NCBI RefSeq assembly: GCF_003336675.1
Contig: NZ_QPII01000001.1
Location: forward strand, 1-64,000
Direction of reading: 5' to 3'
Length of the DNA stretch: 64,000 nucleotides
DNA from: Billgrantia montanilacus
Lineage (GTDB): Bacteria > Pseudomonadota > Gammaproteobacteria > Pseudomonadales > Halomonadaceae
The translations under genes were made by a program, and so were the position numbers. Positions within the stretch are counted from its first letter, which is position 1, and every line of letters begins with the position of its first letter. Shown here piece after piece: positions 24,824 through 32,777 of the stretch. Below the pieces are notes generated by a model. The model worked only from the letters and a program-made list of their open reading frames with translations. It was not told the DNA's origin and did no database searches.

Positions 24824-25543
24824 TTATCCGCTCTGGGGCCTGAGGTGGGCGAGCAGCCGCTTTTCCAGATGGCGGAAGAAGAACAGGATGGCGAAGGTCA
24901 GGCAGAGATAGATCGCCGCGGCAAACAGGAACGCCTCGAACGGTGCGTAGTAACGCGCATAGACGAAGCGGGCGGCGCCGGTGATGTCCATCAGGGTGAC
25001 CACGCTGGCGATGGCGCTGGCATGCAGCATGAAGATCACCTCATTGCCGTAGGCCGGCAGCGCCCGGCGGAAGGCACTGGGCAGGATGATGCGTCGCATC
25101 GTCAAGCCAGGCGACATGCCATAGGCCCTGGCCGCTTCGATCTCGCCCCGTGCCGTGGACTTGATCGCGCCATGGAATATCTCGGTGGTATAAGCGGCGG
25201 TATTCAGCGTGAAGGCGATCAGGGCCGGGTAGAACGCCTCTCTCAGCATCGGCCAGAGGAAGGTTTCCTGGATGCCATCGAAGAAGACCACGCCATAGTA
25301 GATGATGTAGAGCTGGATCAGCAGCGGCGTGCCGCGGAACACATAGGTATAGGTATAGATCGGCAGCTTGATCCACTTGTGCTTTGAGCCGCGCAGGATG
25401 GACAGCGGCACCGCCAGCACCAGGCCCACCAGCAGCGACAGGAACACCAGCTGGGTGGTGGTTACCAGGCCCTCCCAGTAGTAGCCGAGGGTGTCGGGCG
25501 TGAAGATACGATTGTCGGCGAGTAGCGCATTGAACCATTCCAT
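24824..25543 (-). CDS. Basic-amino-acid ABC permease (HisM/ArtM/AotM type)
   Basis: 239 residues with about five transmembrane helices. The motif FRGTPLLIQLYIIYYG and the EAA loop (EIEAARAYGMSPGLTMRRIILPSA) are typical of polar-amino-acid permeases. It starts one base after the stop of the other permease, so the two are coupled and form the heterodimeric channel. It is followed after about 125 bases by the binding-protein gene. Confidence 0.9.
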   Translation of the reverse strand: MEWFNALLADNRIFTPDTLGYYWEGLVTTTQLVFLSLLVGLVLAVPLSILRGSKHKWIKLPIYTYTYVFRGTPLLIQLYIIYYGVVFFDGIQETFLWPMLREAFYPALIAFTLNTAAYTTEIFHGAIKSTARGEIEAARAYGMSPGLTMRRIILPSAFRRALPAYGNEVIFMLHASAIASVVTLMDITGAARFVYARYYAPFEAFLFAAAIYLCLTFAILFFFRHLEKRLLAHLRPQSG

Positions 25544-25544
25544 C

Positions 25545-26246
25545 TCAGTGCTCCCCGAAGCCGACGTTGTAGCGTTTCTGGAGGTAAGCGAACAGCCACT
25601 CCGAGATGCTGGCGATCAACAGGTAGATAGCCGCGACCGGCAGCAGGAAAGTAAAAGGCTCATGGGTGGCGCGGGAGGCTTCGGCGGCCACGCGTACCAT
25701 ATCCGTCAAGCCGATCACCGACACCAGGGCGGTGGTCTTCAGCAGTACCATCCAGTTGTTGGACAGCCCGGGCAGGGCATGGCGCATCATCAGCGGGAAG
25801 CGGATTCGCCGGAACACCAGCCAGGGCGTCATGCCGTAGGCCTTGCCGGCCTCGATCTGACCGTGATCCACCGCCATGAAGGCGCCACGAAAGGTCTCGC
25901 CCATGTAGGCGCCGAAGATGAAACCGATGGTGAGTACCCCGGCGGCAAAGGCGTTGAGGTTGACGTACCAGTCCACCCCGTAGCGATCATAGATGATGTC
26001 GGTGAGCACGTTCAGCGCCATCTGGCCGCCGAAGAACAGCAGCATCATCAGCACCAGGTCGGGTACGCCGCGAATGACCGTGGTGTAGAGCGTGGCCACC
26101 TTGTGCAGCAGCCAGCTGCGGGACATCTTGGCACTGGCGGTCAGCAGTCCCAGCACGATAGCCAGTATCAGCGACAGCACTGCCAGTTGGATGGTGACGC
26201 CAGCGCCTTCCAGTAGCCGGGGTCCATAGCCGTGTAGATCGAGCAT
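25545..26246 (-). CDS. Basic-amino-acid ABC permease (HisQ/ArtQ/AotQ type)
   Basis: 233 residues with about five transmembrane helices. Diagnostic stretches: GAGVTIQLAVLSLILAIVLG, IRGVPDLVLMMLLFFGGQ and the EAA loop QIEAGKAYGMTPWLVFRRIRFP. The RGVPDLV sequence is typical of the Q subunit in histidine/arginine importers. It lies 12 bases after the ATPase gene and one base before the M-type permease, in one operon. Confidence 0.9.
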   Translation of the reverse strand: MLDLHGYGPRLLEGAGVTIQLAVLSLILAIVLGLLTASAKMSRSWLLHKVATLYTTVIRGVPDLVLMMLLFFGGQMALNVLTDIIYDRYGVDWYVNLNAFAAGVLTIGFIFGAYMGETFRGAFMAVDHGQIEAGKAYGMTPWLVFRRIRFPLMMRHALPGLSNNWMVLLKTTALVSVIGLTDMVRVAAEASRATHEPFTFLLPVAAIYLLIASISEWLFAYLQKRYNVGFGEH

Positions 26247-26258
26247 GATGGAATGTCC

Positions 26259-27029
26259 TCAGTACTTCGGCGCCAGGAACTGCTGCAGCCGCGGCGAGGT
26301 GGGGTTGACCAGTACATCCTGGGGAGGACCGGCTTCTTCTACCACGCCCTGGTGCAGGTAGATCACCTGGCTGGAGACGTCGCGGGCGAAGCCCATCTCG
26401 TGAGTGACCACCACCATGGTGCGTCCTTCGTCGGCGAGGCCATGCATGACCTTGAGTACATCGCCGACCAGTTCCGGGTCGAGTGCCGAGGTAGGCTCAT
26501 CGAAGAGCATCACCTCCGGGTCCATGGCCAGCGCCCGGGCGATGGCGCCGCGCTGCTGCTGGCCACCGGACATCTGTGCCGGGTAGGCATCGGCCCGTGC
26601 GGTCAGCCCGACCCGTTCCAGCAGGGCGCGGCCCTGCTCAATGGCTTCCTTCTTGGGCTTGCCGAGTACATGGATCGGCGCCTCGATGACGTTTTCGAGC
26701 AGTGTCATGTGGGCCCAGAGATTGAAGCTCTGGAATACCATCGACAGCTTGGCGCGCATCCGCACCACCTGCTTCCAGTCGGCCGGTTCGCGGCCATGGC
26801 GGGTCTGCTTGAACTGCACCGCTTCGCCGTGGACGATCAGGTCGCCGTCGTCGGGTTGCTCGAGCAGGTTCATACAGCGCAGGAAGGTACTCTTGCCGGA
26901 GCCTGAGGCTCCGATCAGGGTAATGACGTCACCTTTCCTGGCCTGCAGCGAGAGGCCTTTGAGCACTTCGGTATCGCCAAAGCGCTTCTTGATGTTGCGC
27001 ACTTCGAGAGGGATCGGGGTATCGGCCAT
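26259..27029 (-). CDS. Basic-amino-acid ABC ATPase (HisP/ArtP/AotP type)
   Basis: 256 residues. Walker [10 protein letters not shown] (about 40), [15 protein letters not shown] signature, Walker [15 protein letters not shown] and the switch region [13 protein letters not shown] are all intact. The insertion around the [18 protein letters not shown] segment is like that of HisP, which fits import of histidine, arginine, lysine or ornithine. It is the first gene of the leftward transporter operon. The neighbouring upstream gene, astE, finishes the arginine succinyltransferase pathway and strengthens the arginine assignment. Confidence 0.92.
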   Translation of the reverse strand: MADTPIPLEVRNIKKRFGDTEVLKGLSLQARKGDVITLIGASGSGKSTFLRCMNLLEQPDDGDLIVHGEAVQFKQTRHGREPADWKQVVRMRAKLSMVFQSFNLWAHMTLLENVIEAPIHVLGKPKKEAIEQGRALLERVGLTARADAYPAQMSGGQQQRGAIARALAMDPEVMLFDEPTSALDPELVGDVLKVMHGLADEGRTMVVVTHEMGFARDVSSQVIYLHQGVVEEAGPPQDVLVNPTSPRLQQFLAPKY

Positions 27030-27273
27030 GGGTGGACTCCAGGTCGGGACGAGTCGCCAGCAGCGACGGGCCGGTTAAGCGTGCAGGCACGAAAATGGGG
27101 CGATTCTATCAGGCCAGGGCGCTTTGGCCAGGCTGGTCTGGGGTGGAGCCCATTCGACCTTGGTGGAGTGCGCAGATGAAGTTGATCATGAAATTGCTCC
27201 AGATTGTTGTTGTGTGCCCGTTTTTTTTACTGCCAAAGATGGCGTAAATGGGCGAATTCGGTTGCGCCATTCG

Positions 27274-28260
27274 TCAGTTGGGCGGCTCGACTCGTGTCGC
27301 CAGCAGCGCTGCCCTGGCGCCCAGTTCGACATGGGCGTTGGGAAAGACCACGCTCAACGCGTTCTCATCGACGATGAAGGGCCCTACCTTGTCGTCCTCG
27401 GCCAGTCGTGTGCCGGGGGGAAATTCGGTGAAATTGGGCGTATCGTCGGCAAAGCAGAGCCGAAACGACTCGGATTCCCGCATCAGTTCATGGGCGACCC
27501 GGAAGAAGGCCATCTGCGTCGCTGGCGCTCGGGCTGGCTTCCGTCCCGCTATCAGATCTTCCAGCAGCCGGCCCATTGGGGCGAGGGCCGCCAGGTCGTT
27601 GTGACCGAAGGGCAGGGCACGCCCCAGCTCCAGGGTAAAGGCCTGGGCATGGTGGTAGTGCTTCGAGTAGTGGGAGAAGGTCCAGCTGTGGCGGTGCTGG
27701 TGCAGTACTGCCTGGATATTCGCCGCGGCCAGCCATGTCCATTGCTCGGGCCGGGTGGTCGTCTCGGCGTAAGGCTCGACCACGAACCGTGGGTAACGGC
27801 TGTCACGAATTGCCGTATGCAAGTCATAGTGCAGTCGGGGCAGCTGTGCATGGCGCGCAAAGAAACCATCGACGGCACTCATCAGCTCCCGTGCTCGCTC
27901 GGGTTCCATGCCCTCTTCGTCCAACTCTCGACGAAATAGCCGGTTGAGGTTGGTTTCCACATAGCGTTCGCCGCGACGAATCGATTCCAGGTTGCCCAGT
28001 ATCACCAGCACTGGTGCCCCCAGTGTGAGCAGCCTTGCCTCGAATCGGGCTAGACAGCTGCCCAGCAACTCGATGGGAGCGGTCTCGTTGCCGTGAATGC
28101 CCGCCGAGAGAACGCAGGCGTGGGCGTCGCTGCCAAGGGTGTCGGGAACCAGCTCGAGGATGCCTGGCGCATGAATCAGAAAACGCCCCCCTGCCACACA
28201 TCCTGTGCGCTTGGTGGGAACTGTCCCTTCCAGACTCAGCTCGATCCATTCCGCCAGCAT
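27274..28260 (-). CDS. astE: Succinylglutamate desuccinylase
   Basis: 328 residues from the ATG at 28260. A longer form could begin at a TTG at 28323, but family members start like MLAEWIELSLEG. Zn-carboxypeptidase-like motifs: SAGIHGNETAPIE (His and Glu ligands) and LHYDLHTAIR (third ligand). AstE hydrolyses N-succinylglutamate to succinate and glutamate, the last step of arginine succinyltransferase catabolism. The other ast genes are not in the window. It lies 244 bases upstream of the basic-amino-acid importer operon on the same strand, consistent with an arginine-use neighbourhood. Confidence 0.88.
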   Translation of the reverse strand: MLAEWIELSLEGTVPTKRTGCVAGGRFLIHAPGILELVPDTLGSDAHACVLSAGIHGNETAPIELLGSCLARFEARLLTLGAPVLVILGNLESIRRGERYVETNLNRLFRRELDEEGMEPERARELMSAVDGFFARHAQLPRLHYDLHTAIRDSRYPRFVVEPYAETTTRPEQWTWLAAANIQAVLHQHRHSWTFSHYSKHYHHAQAFTLELGRALPFGHNDLAALAPMGRLLEDLIAGRKPARAPATQMAFFRVAHELMRESESFRLCFADDTPNFTEFPPGTRLAEDDKVGPFIVDENALSVVFPNAHVELGARAALLATRVEPPN

Positions 28261-28373
28261 GGCCTTGCCCTGATCGTGTCGTGAATTCTGGGCTACCTTC
28301 CCGTTGATGAACGTTTCCCACAAGCCCTGGCGTCGGGCTGGTGAAAGCCCGGGTGCGATATTGAAACTGGCCT

Positions 28374-28919
28374 TCAGCGCCAGGTCGAGCAGCGTTCTCC
28401 TTGTTCCACTTCGATGAGTTCGCCTACCGGGAAGGCCATGCGTTCGGCATCTTCGACCAGCTTGCGGTAAACGGCCGGGTCGAGTTGCGGGTCACGGGCA
28501 AGTATCCACAGGTAGTCGCGGGTGGGGCCCGAAACCAGTGCCCAGCGATATTCGTCGTCAAGCACCAGCACGTTGTAGCCACCATAGAAGGGTCCAAAGA
28601 AGCTTACCTTGAGATGGGCCACGCTCTCGTCCCTGACGAAGTAGGCGCGTCCCTCCGCCTCATCCTCCTCGCCCGTTTCCAGGTTCACGCCGCGGTTGAT
28701 GACCCGCACGCCGCCGTCATCGCGCAGGGTGTAGTCGGCCGTGACGCAGTCCAGCCCACGCTCGAAGGAGTGGTCGAAGCGAGCGATCTCGTACCATTGG
28801 CCGAGATAGCGTTCGAGTGCGAAGCCGGCCACCGGCTGGGTCCCCTTGGGGGTTCCGGTACATGCGCTCAGAACCAGGCTAATGGAGAGGGCGGCAATCC
28901 TGGCGATGCGTGGGTTCAT
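28374..28919 (-). CDS. blc: Outer-membrane lipocalin lipoprotein
   Basis: 181 residues. Lipoprotein signal with lipobox LSAC (Cys about 20), then the lipocalin opening motif LGQWYEIARFDHSFERGL, core YTLRDDGGVRVINRG and the later ALVSGPTRDYLWILAR. This matches bacterial lipocalin Blc, an outer-membrane lipoprotein that binds lysophospholipids and fatty acids and is linked to envelope stress. Length is normal for the family. It is transcribed alone, divergent from the methyltransferase gene. Confidence 0.9.
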   Translation of the reverse strand: MNPRIARIAALSISLVLSACTGTPKGTQPVAGFALERYLGQWYEIARFDHSFERGLDCVTADYTLRDDGGVRVINRGVNLETGEEDEAEGRAYFVRDESVAHLKVSFFGPFYGGYNVLVLDDEYRWALVSGPTRDYLWILARDPQLDPAVYRKLVEDAERMAFPVGELIEVEQGERCSTWR

Positions 28920-29020
28920 GGGTTCTCCTGTCGAGGGGAGTGCAGACCTTTGGCCAATGGGGATGGGCGCGAACGAGGCCTAAGCTGGCACCATTCAATC
29001 CTGAAGGCGAGGAGCCTGCC

Positions 29021-29917
29021 ATGCCAACCGCTCACGGTGACAACTCTCCGGATCATGTCCGGTGGCTCAATGCGCATTACGATGCCGCGACCACGAGCGA
29101 GGGGGGGAGTCTGTTGGCTCGGCTGCGCGATGCCTTTCTTGATGCCGGTTGCGACCCCGAACACTTGAGTGTCGACGAGGTGGCCGGTATTGACCAGCTC
29201 CATCTTGGCGGACGCCGGGCCAGCCGCTCCCTGGCGACGATGGGTGAGCTGCAAGGCGGTGAGCGGGTACTCGACGTCGGCTGTGGCACAGGCGGCGCCA
29301 GTCGCCTGCTGGCCGCCGAATACGGTTGCAGCGTGGTGGGTGTCGACATTACGGCGGCCTTCGTGGAAGTGGCGCGCTGGCTCAGCAAGGCTACCGGCCT
29401 GGCCGGTCGTACCCATTTCCTGTGTGCCGACGCCGCCAGCGTGCCGCTGGCCCCGGACAGCTTCGACCGGGTCTGGTGCCAGCATGCGCTGATGAACATG
29501 CCGCACGTGCTTCGTGTGCTGGCGGAGTGGCAGCGCCTGCTGGCGCCTGGTGGATGCGTGCTGTTGCATGAGGTCGTTGCCGGTGACAACCCCGAGCCGC
29601 TGGCACTTCCCGTCCCTTGGGCACGTACGCCTGCCACCAGCCACTTGCGTAGTCGGGAGCAGCTCGAGCGCACCATGGCGCTATCCGGCTTTGAGCCGCT
29701 GAGGGTGGATGATGTTACCGAGACGGCCCTGGCCTGGCGACAGGTGCACAGCCAGCGTGAGAGCCGTCCGGACGGCTCTCACGAGAAGCGCCACGAACTG
29801 CCGGGGCCGGAGATGATTTTCGGGGAGGTGTTTCCCACCATGGGACGTAACCTGCGTGACAATCTCGCCGCAGGCAAGGTGCGCATTCTCGAAGGGGTCT
29901 GGCGTGTCACAAATTGA
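29021..29917 (+). CDS. Class I SAM-dependent methyltransferase, substrate unknown
   Basis: 298 residues from the ATG at 29021 (GAGGAG eight bases upstream). The SAM site is VLDVGCGTGGASRLL with acidic VVGVDIT at the end of strand two, and PHVLRVLAEWQRLLAPGG is the post-motif region. The preceding segment GIDQLHLGGRRASRSLA resembles small-molecule methyltransferases of the sarcosine/dimethylglycine or sterol type, but no specific substrate can be assigned. In a halophile a glycine-betaine role is tempting yet unsupported. The last residues ILEGVWRVTN have an echo in a short ORF at 31298-31420. Confidence 0.78.
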   Translation: MPTAHGDNSPDHVRWLNAHYDAATTSEGGSLLARLRDAFLDAGCDPEHLSVDEVAGIDQLHLGGRRASRSLATMGELQGGERVLDVGCGTGGASRLLAAEYGCSVVGVDITAAFVEVARWLSKATGLAGRTHFLCADAASVPLAPDSFDRVWCQHALMNMPHVLRVLAEWQRLLAPGGCVLLHEVVAGDNPEPLALPVPWARTPATSHLRSREQLERTMALSGFEPLRVDDVTETALAWRQVHSQRESRPDGSHEKRHELPGPEMIFGEVFPTMGRNLRDNLAAGKVRILEGVWRVTN

Positions 29918-30043
29918 CGAATTCGAACGGAGAGGACGAAAACTTTCGCTTTCCTTCACTCAGACGCTTCCTACGCTGTAGTTATCAGCCATGGCTGACA
30001 TAATCCATTTTCAGCAGCAGAAGCAGTGCCAAGGAGGCGACTG

Positions 30044-30640
30044 ATGACCAAGGTTCTCGTGCTTTACCACTCCATGTATGGTCACATCGATACCATGGCC
30101 AGGGCGGTGGCAGAAGGCGCCCGAAAGATCGATGGGGTCGAGGTGGACATCAAGCGGGTACCGGAAACCATGGATGCCGAGACGTACGCCAAGGCCGGGG
30201 GCAAGGAATTCAATACCCCGGAAGCGTCACCTGACCAGTTGACCGATTACGATGCGGTGATCTTTGGTACGCCCACGCGTTTTGGCAACATGTCAGGTCA
30301 GATGCGCACCTTCTTCGACCAGACCGGTGGGCTCTGGGCGAATGGCGGACTGCGCGGCAAGGTGGCCAGCGTCTTTACCTCGACCGGAACCGGCGGGGGG
30401 CAGGAAACCACCATCACCTCCTTCTGGCATACCCTGGCTCACCAGGGCATGGTGATCGTGCCGCTGGGCTACGGTATCGATGAGCAATACATCTTCGACC
30501 AGGCCGGTGGCGGCAATCCCTATGGGGCCTCCACCATCGCCGGCGGTGATGGCTCGCGCCAGCCTGACGAGCGCGAGCTGACAATTGCCCGTTTCCAGGG
30601 CGAGCATGTGGCAGGAATCGCCGCCCGCCTCGCTTCCTGA
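30044..30640 (+). CDS. wrbA: NAD(P)H:quinone oxidoreductase, WrbA family
   Basis: 198 residues from the ATG at 30044 directly after AAGGAGG. Flavodoxin-like fold: [20 protein letters not shown] (FMN phosphate loop), [19 protein letters not shown] and [19 protein letters not shown]. WrbA is a cytosolic tetrameric FMN enzyme that reduces quinones by two electrons and limits oxidative damage. It is monocistronic, with a hairpin terminator shared with the convergent hemerythrin gene. Confidence 0.93.
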   Translation: MTKVLVLYHSMYGHIDTMARAVAEGARKIDGVEVDIKRVPETMDAETYAKAGGKEFNTPEASPDQLTDYDAVIFGTPTRFGNMSGQMRTFFDQTGGLWANGGLRGKVASVFTSTGTGGGQETTITSFWHTLAHQGMVIVPLGYGIDEQYIFDQAGGGNPYGASTIAGGDGSRQPDERELTIARFQGEHVAGIAARLAS

Positions 30641-30687
30641 ATGTTCCTGCCTGCCGTCGGAAAAGGCTCCCGGCAAAACTGAACGGC

Positions 30688-30722
30688 CCCCGAAAGCTGG
30701 ACATCCAATCCAGCCTTCGGGG
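30688..30722. terminator. Bidirectional hairpin between wrbA and hemerythrin gene
   Basis: CCCCGAAAGCTGGA (30688-30701) pairs with TCCAGCCTTCGGGG (30709-30722) with one internal mismatch and a 7-base loop. On the minus strand it is soon followed by TTTT, so it serves the hemerythrin gene best and can serve wrbA from the other side. Confidence 0.75.
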
Positions 30723-30787
30723 TGTTCTCATGCGTCACTAGTACGACGAAGGTTTGCCGAGGCGCCGTCGGCCGGGCCGCATGAACG

Positions 30788-31228
30788 TCATGCACTAGGT
30801 TGCCTGGCCATTTCCTCGAGATAGTCATCGGCCAGCGCTGTCTTCTGCTCGCTGGCCAGTCCGCGCCCGGCTAGCTGGAAGACTTCCTGTTCTTCTTCAT
30901 CGAGGTGATGCAGCACCAGGTGGCTCAGCTTCTTGGCGTTGGCCAGCCACCCTGGGGAGGCGTAGTCGGTGGCATCCAGCATTTCGATCATCTCGTCGAT
31001 TTCGTGGTGTTCCGCCACGCTGTGCCGCGCTTTCTCCTGGGTCAGGTCGATGGCCATCATGGGGATGTAGAGGGCTCGCTCCTCGGCGGCGGCGTGATGT
31101 TTCAATTCGTCGCGTACCTGGCGGTACAGCGCATGCCGTTCGTCGCTGTCGCCTTGTGTTTCCATCAGACGGGTGAGCAGATCGCGTTGAATATCGTGGT
31201 CTTGTCGCAGTGCCTCGAAGATTGTCAT
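30788..31228 (-). CDS. Hemerythrin HHE-domain protein
   Basis: 146 residues, all helical. Iron-ligand histidines and acids appear at the expected spacing: FEALRQDHDIQ (His near 11), LKHHAAAEERALY, SVAEHHEIDEM and LVLHHLDEEEQEVF. Such cytosolic diiron proteins bind oxygen, sense redox state or repair iron-sulfur clusters. No regulatory domain is fused. The gene is single, with its own terminator downstream. Its proximity to WrbA fits a general oxidative-stress neighbourhood. Confidence 0.87.
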   Translation of the reverse strand: MTIFEALRQDHDIQRDLLTRLMETQGDSDERHALYRQVRDELKHHAAAEERALYIPMMAIDLTQEKARHSVAEHHEIDEMIEMLDATDYASPGWLANAKKLSHLVLHHLDEEEQEVFQLAGRGLASEQKTALADDYLEEMARQPSA

Positions 31229-31297
31229 GGAATTTCTCCTGTCAGGGAGGTGCGATAACCGTCACCCTACAATCGCCCCTCCAGGTGCTCAAGCCTC

Positions 31298-31420
31298 ATG
31301 GTCCCGGATCAGCCCTTACCGATGGCGTTGGCAAATTCCTTTACCGGCGAAGCCGCGGCTCATCTCGGCTTTTCGGGACATAATTTGATGATATTCGAAG
31401 GCGTCTGGCGTGTAAGCTGA
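31298..31420 (+). other. 40-codon ORF whose tail echoes the methyltransferase C-terminus
   Basis: Within the 305-base gap (31229-31533) an ATG at 31298 opens 40 codons ending LMIFEGVWRVS. The methyltransferase at 29021-29917 ends RILEGVWRVTN; about 20 of 27 bases match over those nine codons. I see no good ribosome site. It may be a remnant of a duplicated gene end, a recombination scar, or chance. I do not call it a gene. Confidence 0.25.
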
Positions 31421-31445
31421 CACAGACACCTCACACAGACACGAA

Positions 31446-31470
31446 GAAGGCGCGGCTATGCCGCGCCTTC
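31446..31470 (-). terminator. Strong hairpin terminator after the PRC-barrel gene
   Basis: GAAGGCGCGGC (31446-31456) pairs perfectly with GCCGCGCCTTC (31460-31470) around TAT. It lies about 60 bases past the stop of the leftward gene ending at 31534. Confidence 0.7.
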
Positions 31471-31533
31471 CTTGCTATGGCCCCGTGTGTCGGAACCTTT
31501 TCTCGGAACCTGGGGCGGTAAGAGACAAGCCAA

Positions 31534-32280
31534 TCAATTCATGTGTTTGACATCGATACGCTCGTCTCCATCTAGCTCCTCGAAGTTGTCATCATCGAAC
31601 TCATCGGCGGAGCGTTCGCCGCTCTGGGATTGCAGCACGACTTCGCCGTCGGAGCGAATTTCGAGATTCTCGATCGGATAGGCCATTTCATCCTCGCCGA
31701 AGCCGAGGAAACCGCCTTCCGTCACGACCACGTAGATCTCGCCGCTTTGGGTGTCGCGAACCACGCGCTCGATGTCGCCGAGCTCCTCACCGTCCTGATT
31801 GATGAGATCGAGGTTTTCCAGTTCACTGACCTCGATACCCTGGCCACGATCAGCTTGGTCCTGGCCATTCGCATCGTCTTCGGACATACCCTCTTGTTCG
31901 CGCTCTTGATCACGCTCGTCATCGTCTCGCATCTCAGCGGAAGCCTCGTCGGCGCCCTCGACGCGCACCTCAGCCTCGCCCTGTTGCTCGACAGTGACCT
32001 CTGGCTCGGCCTGATCGATTTCGACATTCGGATCGGGCTGCTCGATGGTGACCTCAGGGGCCTGCTGTTCAACGGTGACTTCCGGCGGCTCCTGCTCGAC
32101 CACGATCTCGGCCGGCTCCTGCTCCACACGGATGTCGGTTTCCCCGTCGGTGCCCTGGGCATTTTCTTGAGTCATCTGCTGCTGTTCGTCCTGCGGTGCA
32201 TCTGCGTCCTGGGCAAGGACGCCATGGGCAAGACCGGTACTCAGTGCACCGACTGCGATAGCGATTGCTGTCCTTTTCAT
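31534..32280 (-). CDS. Exported PRC-barrel protein with acidic nonapeptide repeats
   Basis: 248 residues. Signal peptide MKRTAIAIAVGALSTGLAHG, cleavage near VLAQ. Residues about 48-105 are six nine-residue repeats of the type V-x-V-E-Q-x-x-P-E (VVEQEPPE, VTVEQQAPE, VTIEQPDPN and so on), then a Glu/Asp/Gln-rich linker, then a C-terminal PRC-barrel (about 150-225: LENLDLINQDGEELGDIE to YPIENLEI). The protein is strongly acidic, as expected for a periplasmic protein of a salt-adapted cell. PRC-barrels bind proteins or RNA. The repeat region probably forms an extended spacer. The function is unknown. Confidence 0.75.
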   Translation of the reverse strand: MKRTAIAIAVGALSTGLAHGVLAQDADAPQDEQQQMTQENAQGTDGETDIRVEQEPAEIVVEQEPPEVTVEQQAPEVTIEQPDPNVEIDQAEPEVTVEQQGEAEVRVEGADEASAEMRDDDERDQEREQEGMSEDDANGQDQADRGQGIEVSELENLDLINQDGEELGDIERVVRDTQSGEIYVVVTEGGFLGFGEDEMAYPIENLEIRSDGEVVLQSQSGERSADEFDDDNFEELDGDERIDVKHMN

Positions 32281-32396
32281 ATCGTTACTCCTTATTGCAC
32301 TTCGCTCTTCTGAGCTGCACCTCTCAGGCTAGTCGACGAATCGGTAGTAGCGGAGGCAGCTTACGGACAGGCAACGAAACTACATCAAACCGTCAC

Positions 32397-32765
32397 TCAA
32401 GGGAGCTTCTGTTTCGTCGCTAAAAGTTGCGACTGCCGTCCTCGCAGCAGATAGCTGAGGGGATGCAACACCAACCAGGCGGCGATGGCCAGGCCGAGCA
32501 CGGCGCCGATCAGTGCCACCCAGTCGAAGGCGGTGGCCACGTAGGCAAGCCGCGAGCTGGTGAAGGCCGGAATCCACCACAACCCGGAGAGCCCTACCGC
32601 CAGTGCCGCCAGGTTGGCGCCCAGGCAGCGGTAGGTGAAGGCCCGGTAGCCTCTCACGCGGGCGATCAGCTGTATGGTCACCAGCAGGCCCAACCCGGCC
32701 ACGATCAGCCACAGGAACGGAGCCAGAGCGTACATCAGAATGGTCAGTGCACCTTGAATCGTCAT
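32397..32765 (-). CDS. Small four-helix membrane protein, partner of the SQR-like enzyme
   Basis: 122 residues with about four transmembrane helices (LMYALAPFLWLIVAGLGLLV; LGANLAALAVGLSGLW; WVALIGAVLGLAIAAWLVL). No catalytic motif. The start is 12 bases after the stop of the sulfide:quinone-oxidoreductase-like gene, so it is almost certainly cotranscribed. It may anchor the exported flavoprotein or help quinone access. That role is inference from position only. Confidence 0.65.
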   Translation of the reverse strand: MTIQGALTILMYALAPFLWLIVAGLGLLVTIQLIARVRGYRAFTYRCLGANLAALAVGLSGLWWIPAFTSSRLAYVATAFDWVALIGAVLGLAIAAWLVLHPLSYLLRGRQSQLLATKQKLP

Positions 32766-32777
32766 TGTCCTGTCTCC

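Noticed and set aside
27111..27188. 25-codon minus-strand ORF starting MINFICALH upstream of the ABC ATPase gene
   Set aside because: It has a possible GGAG site but lies in a 244-base leader with no conservation evidence; left as non-coding.
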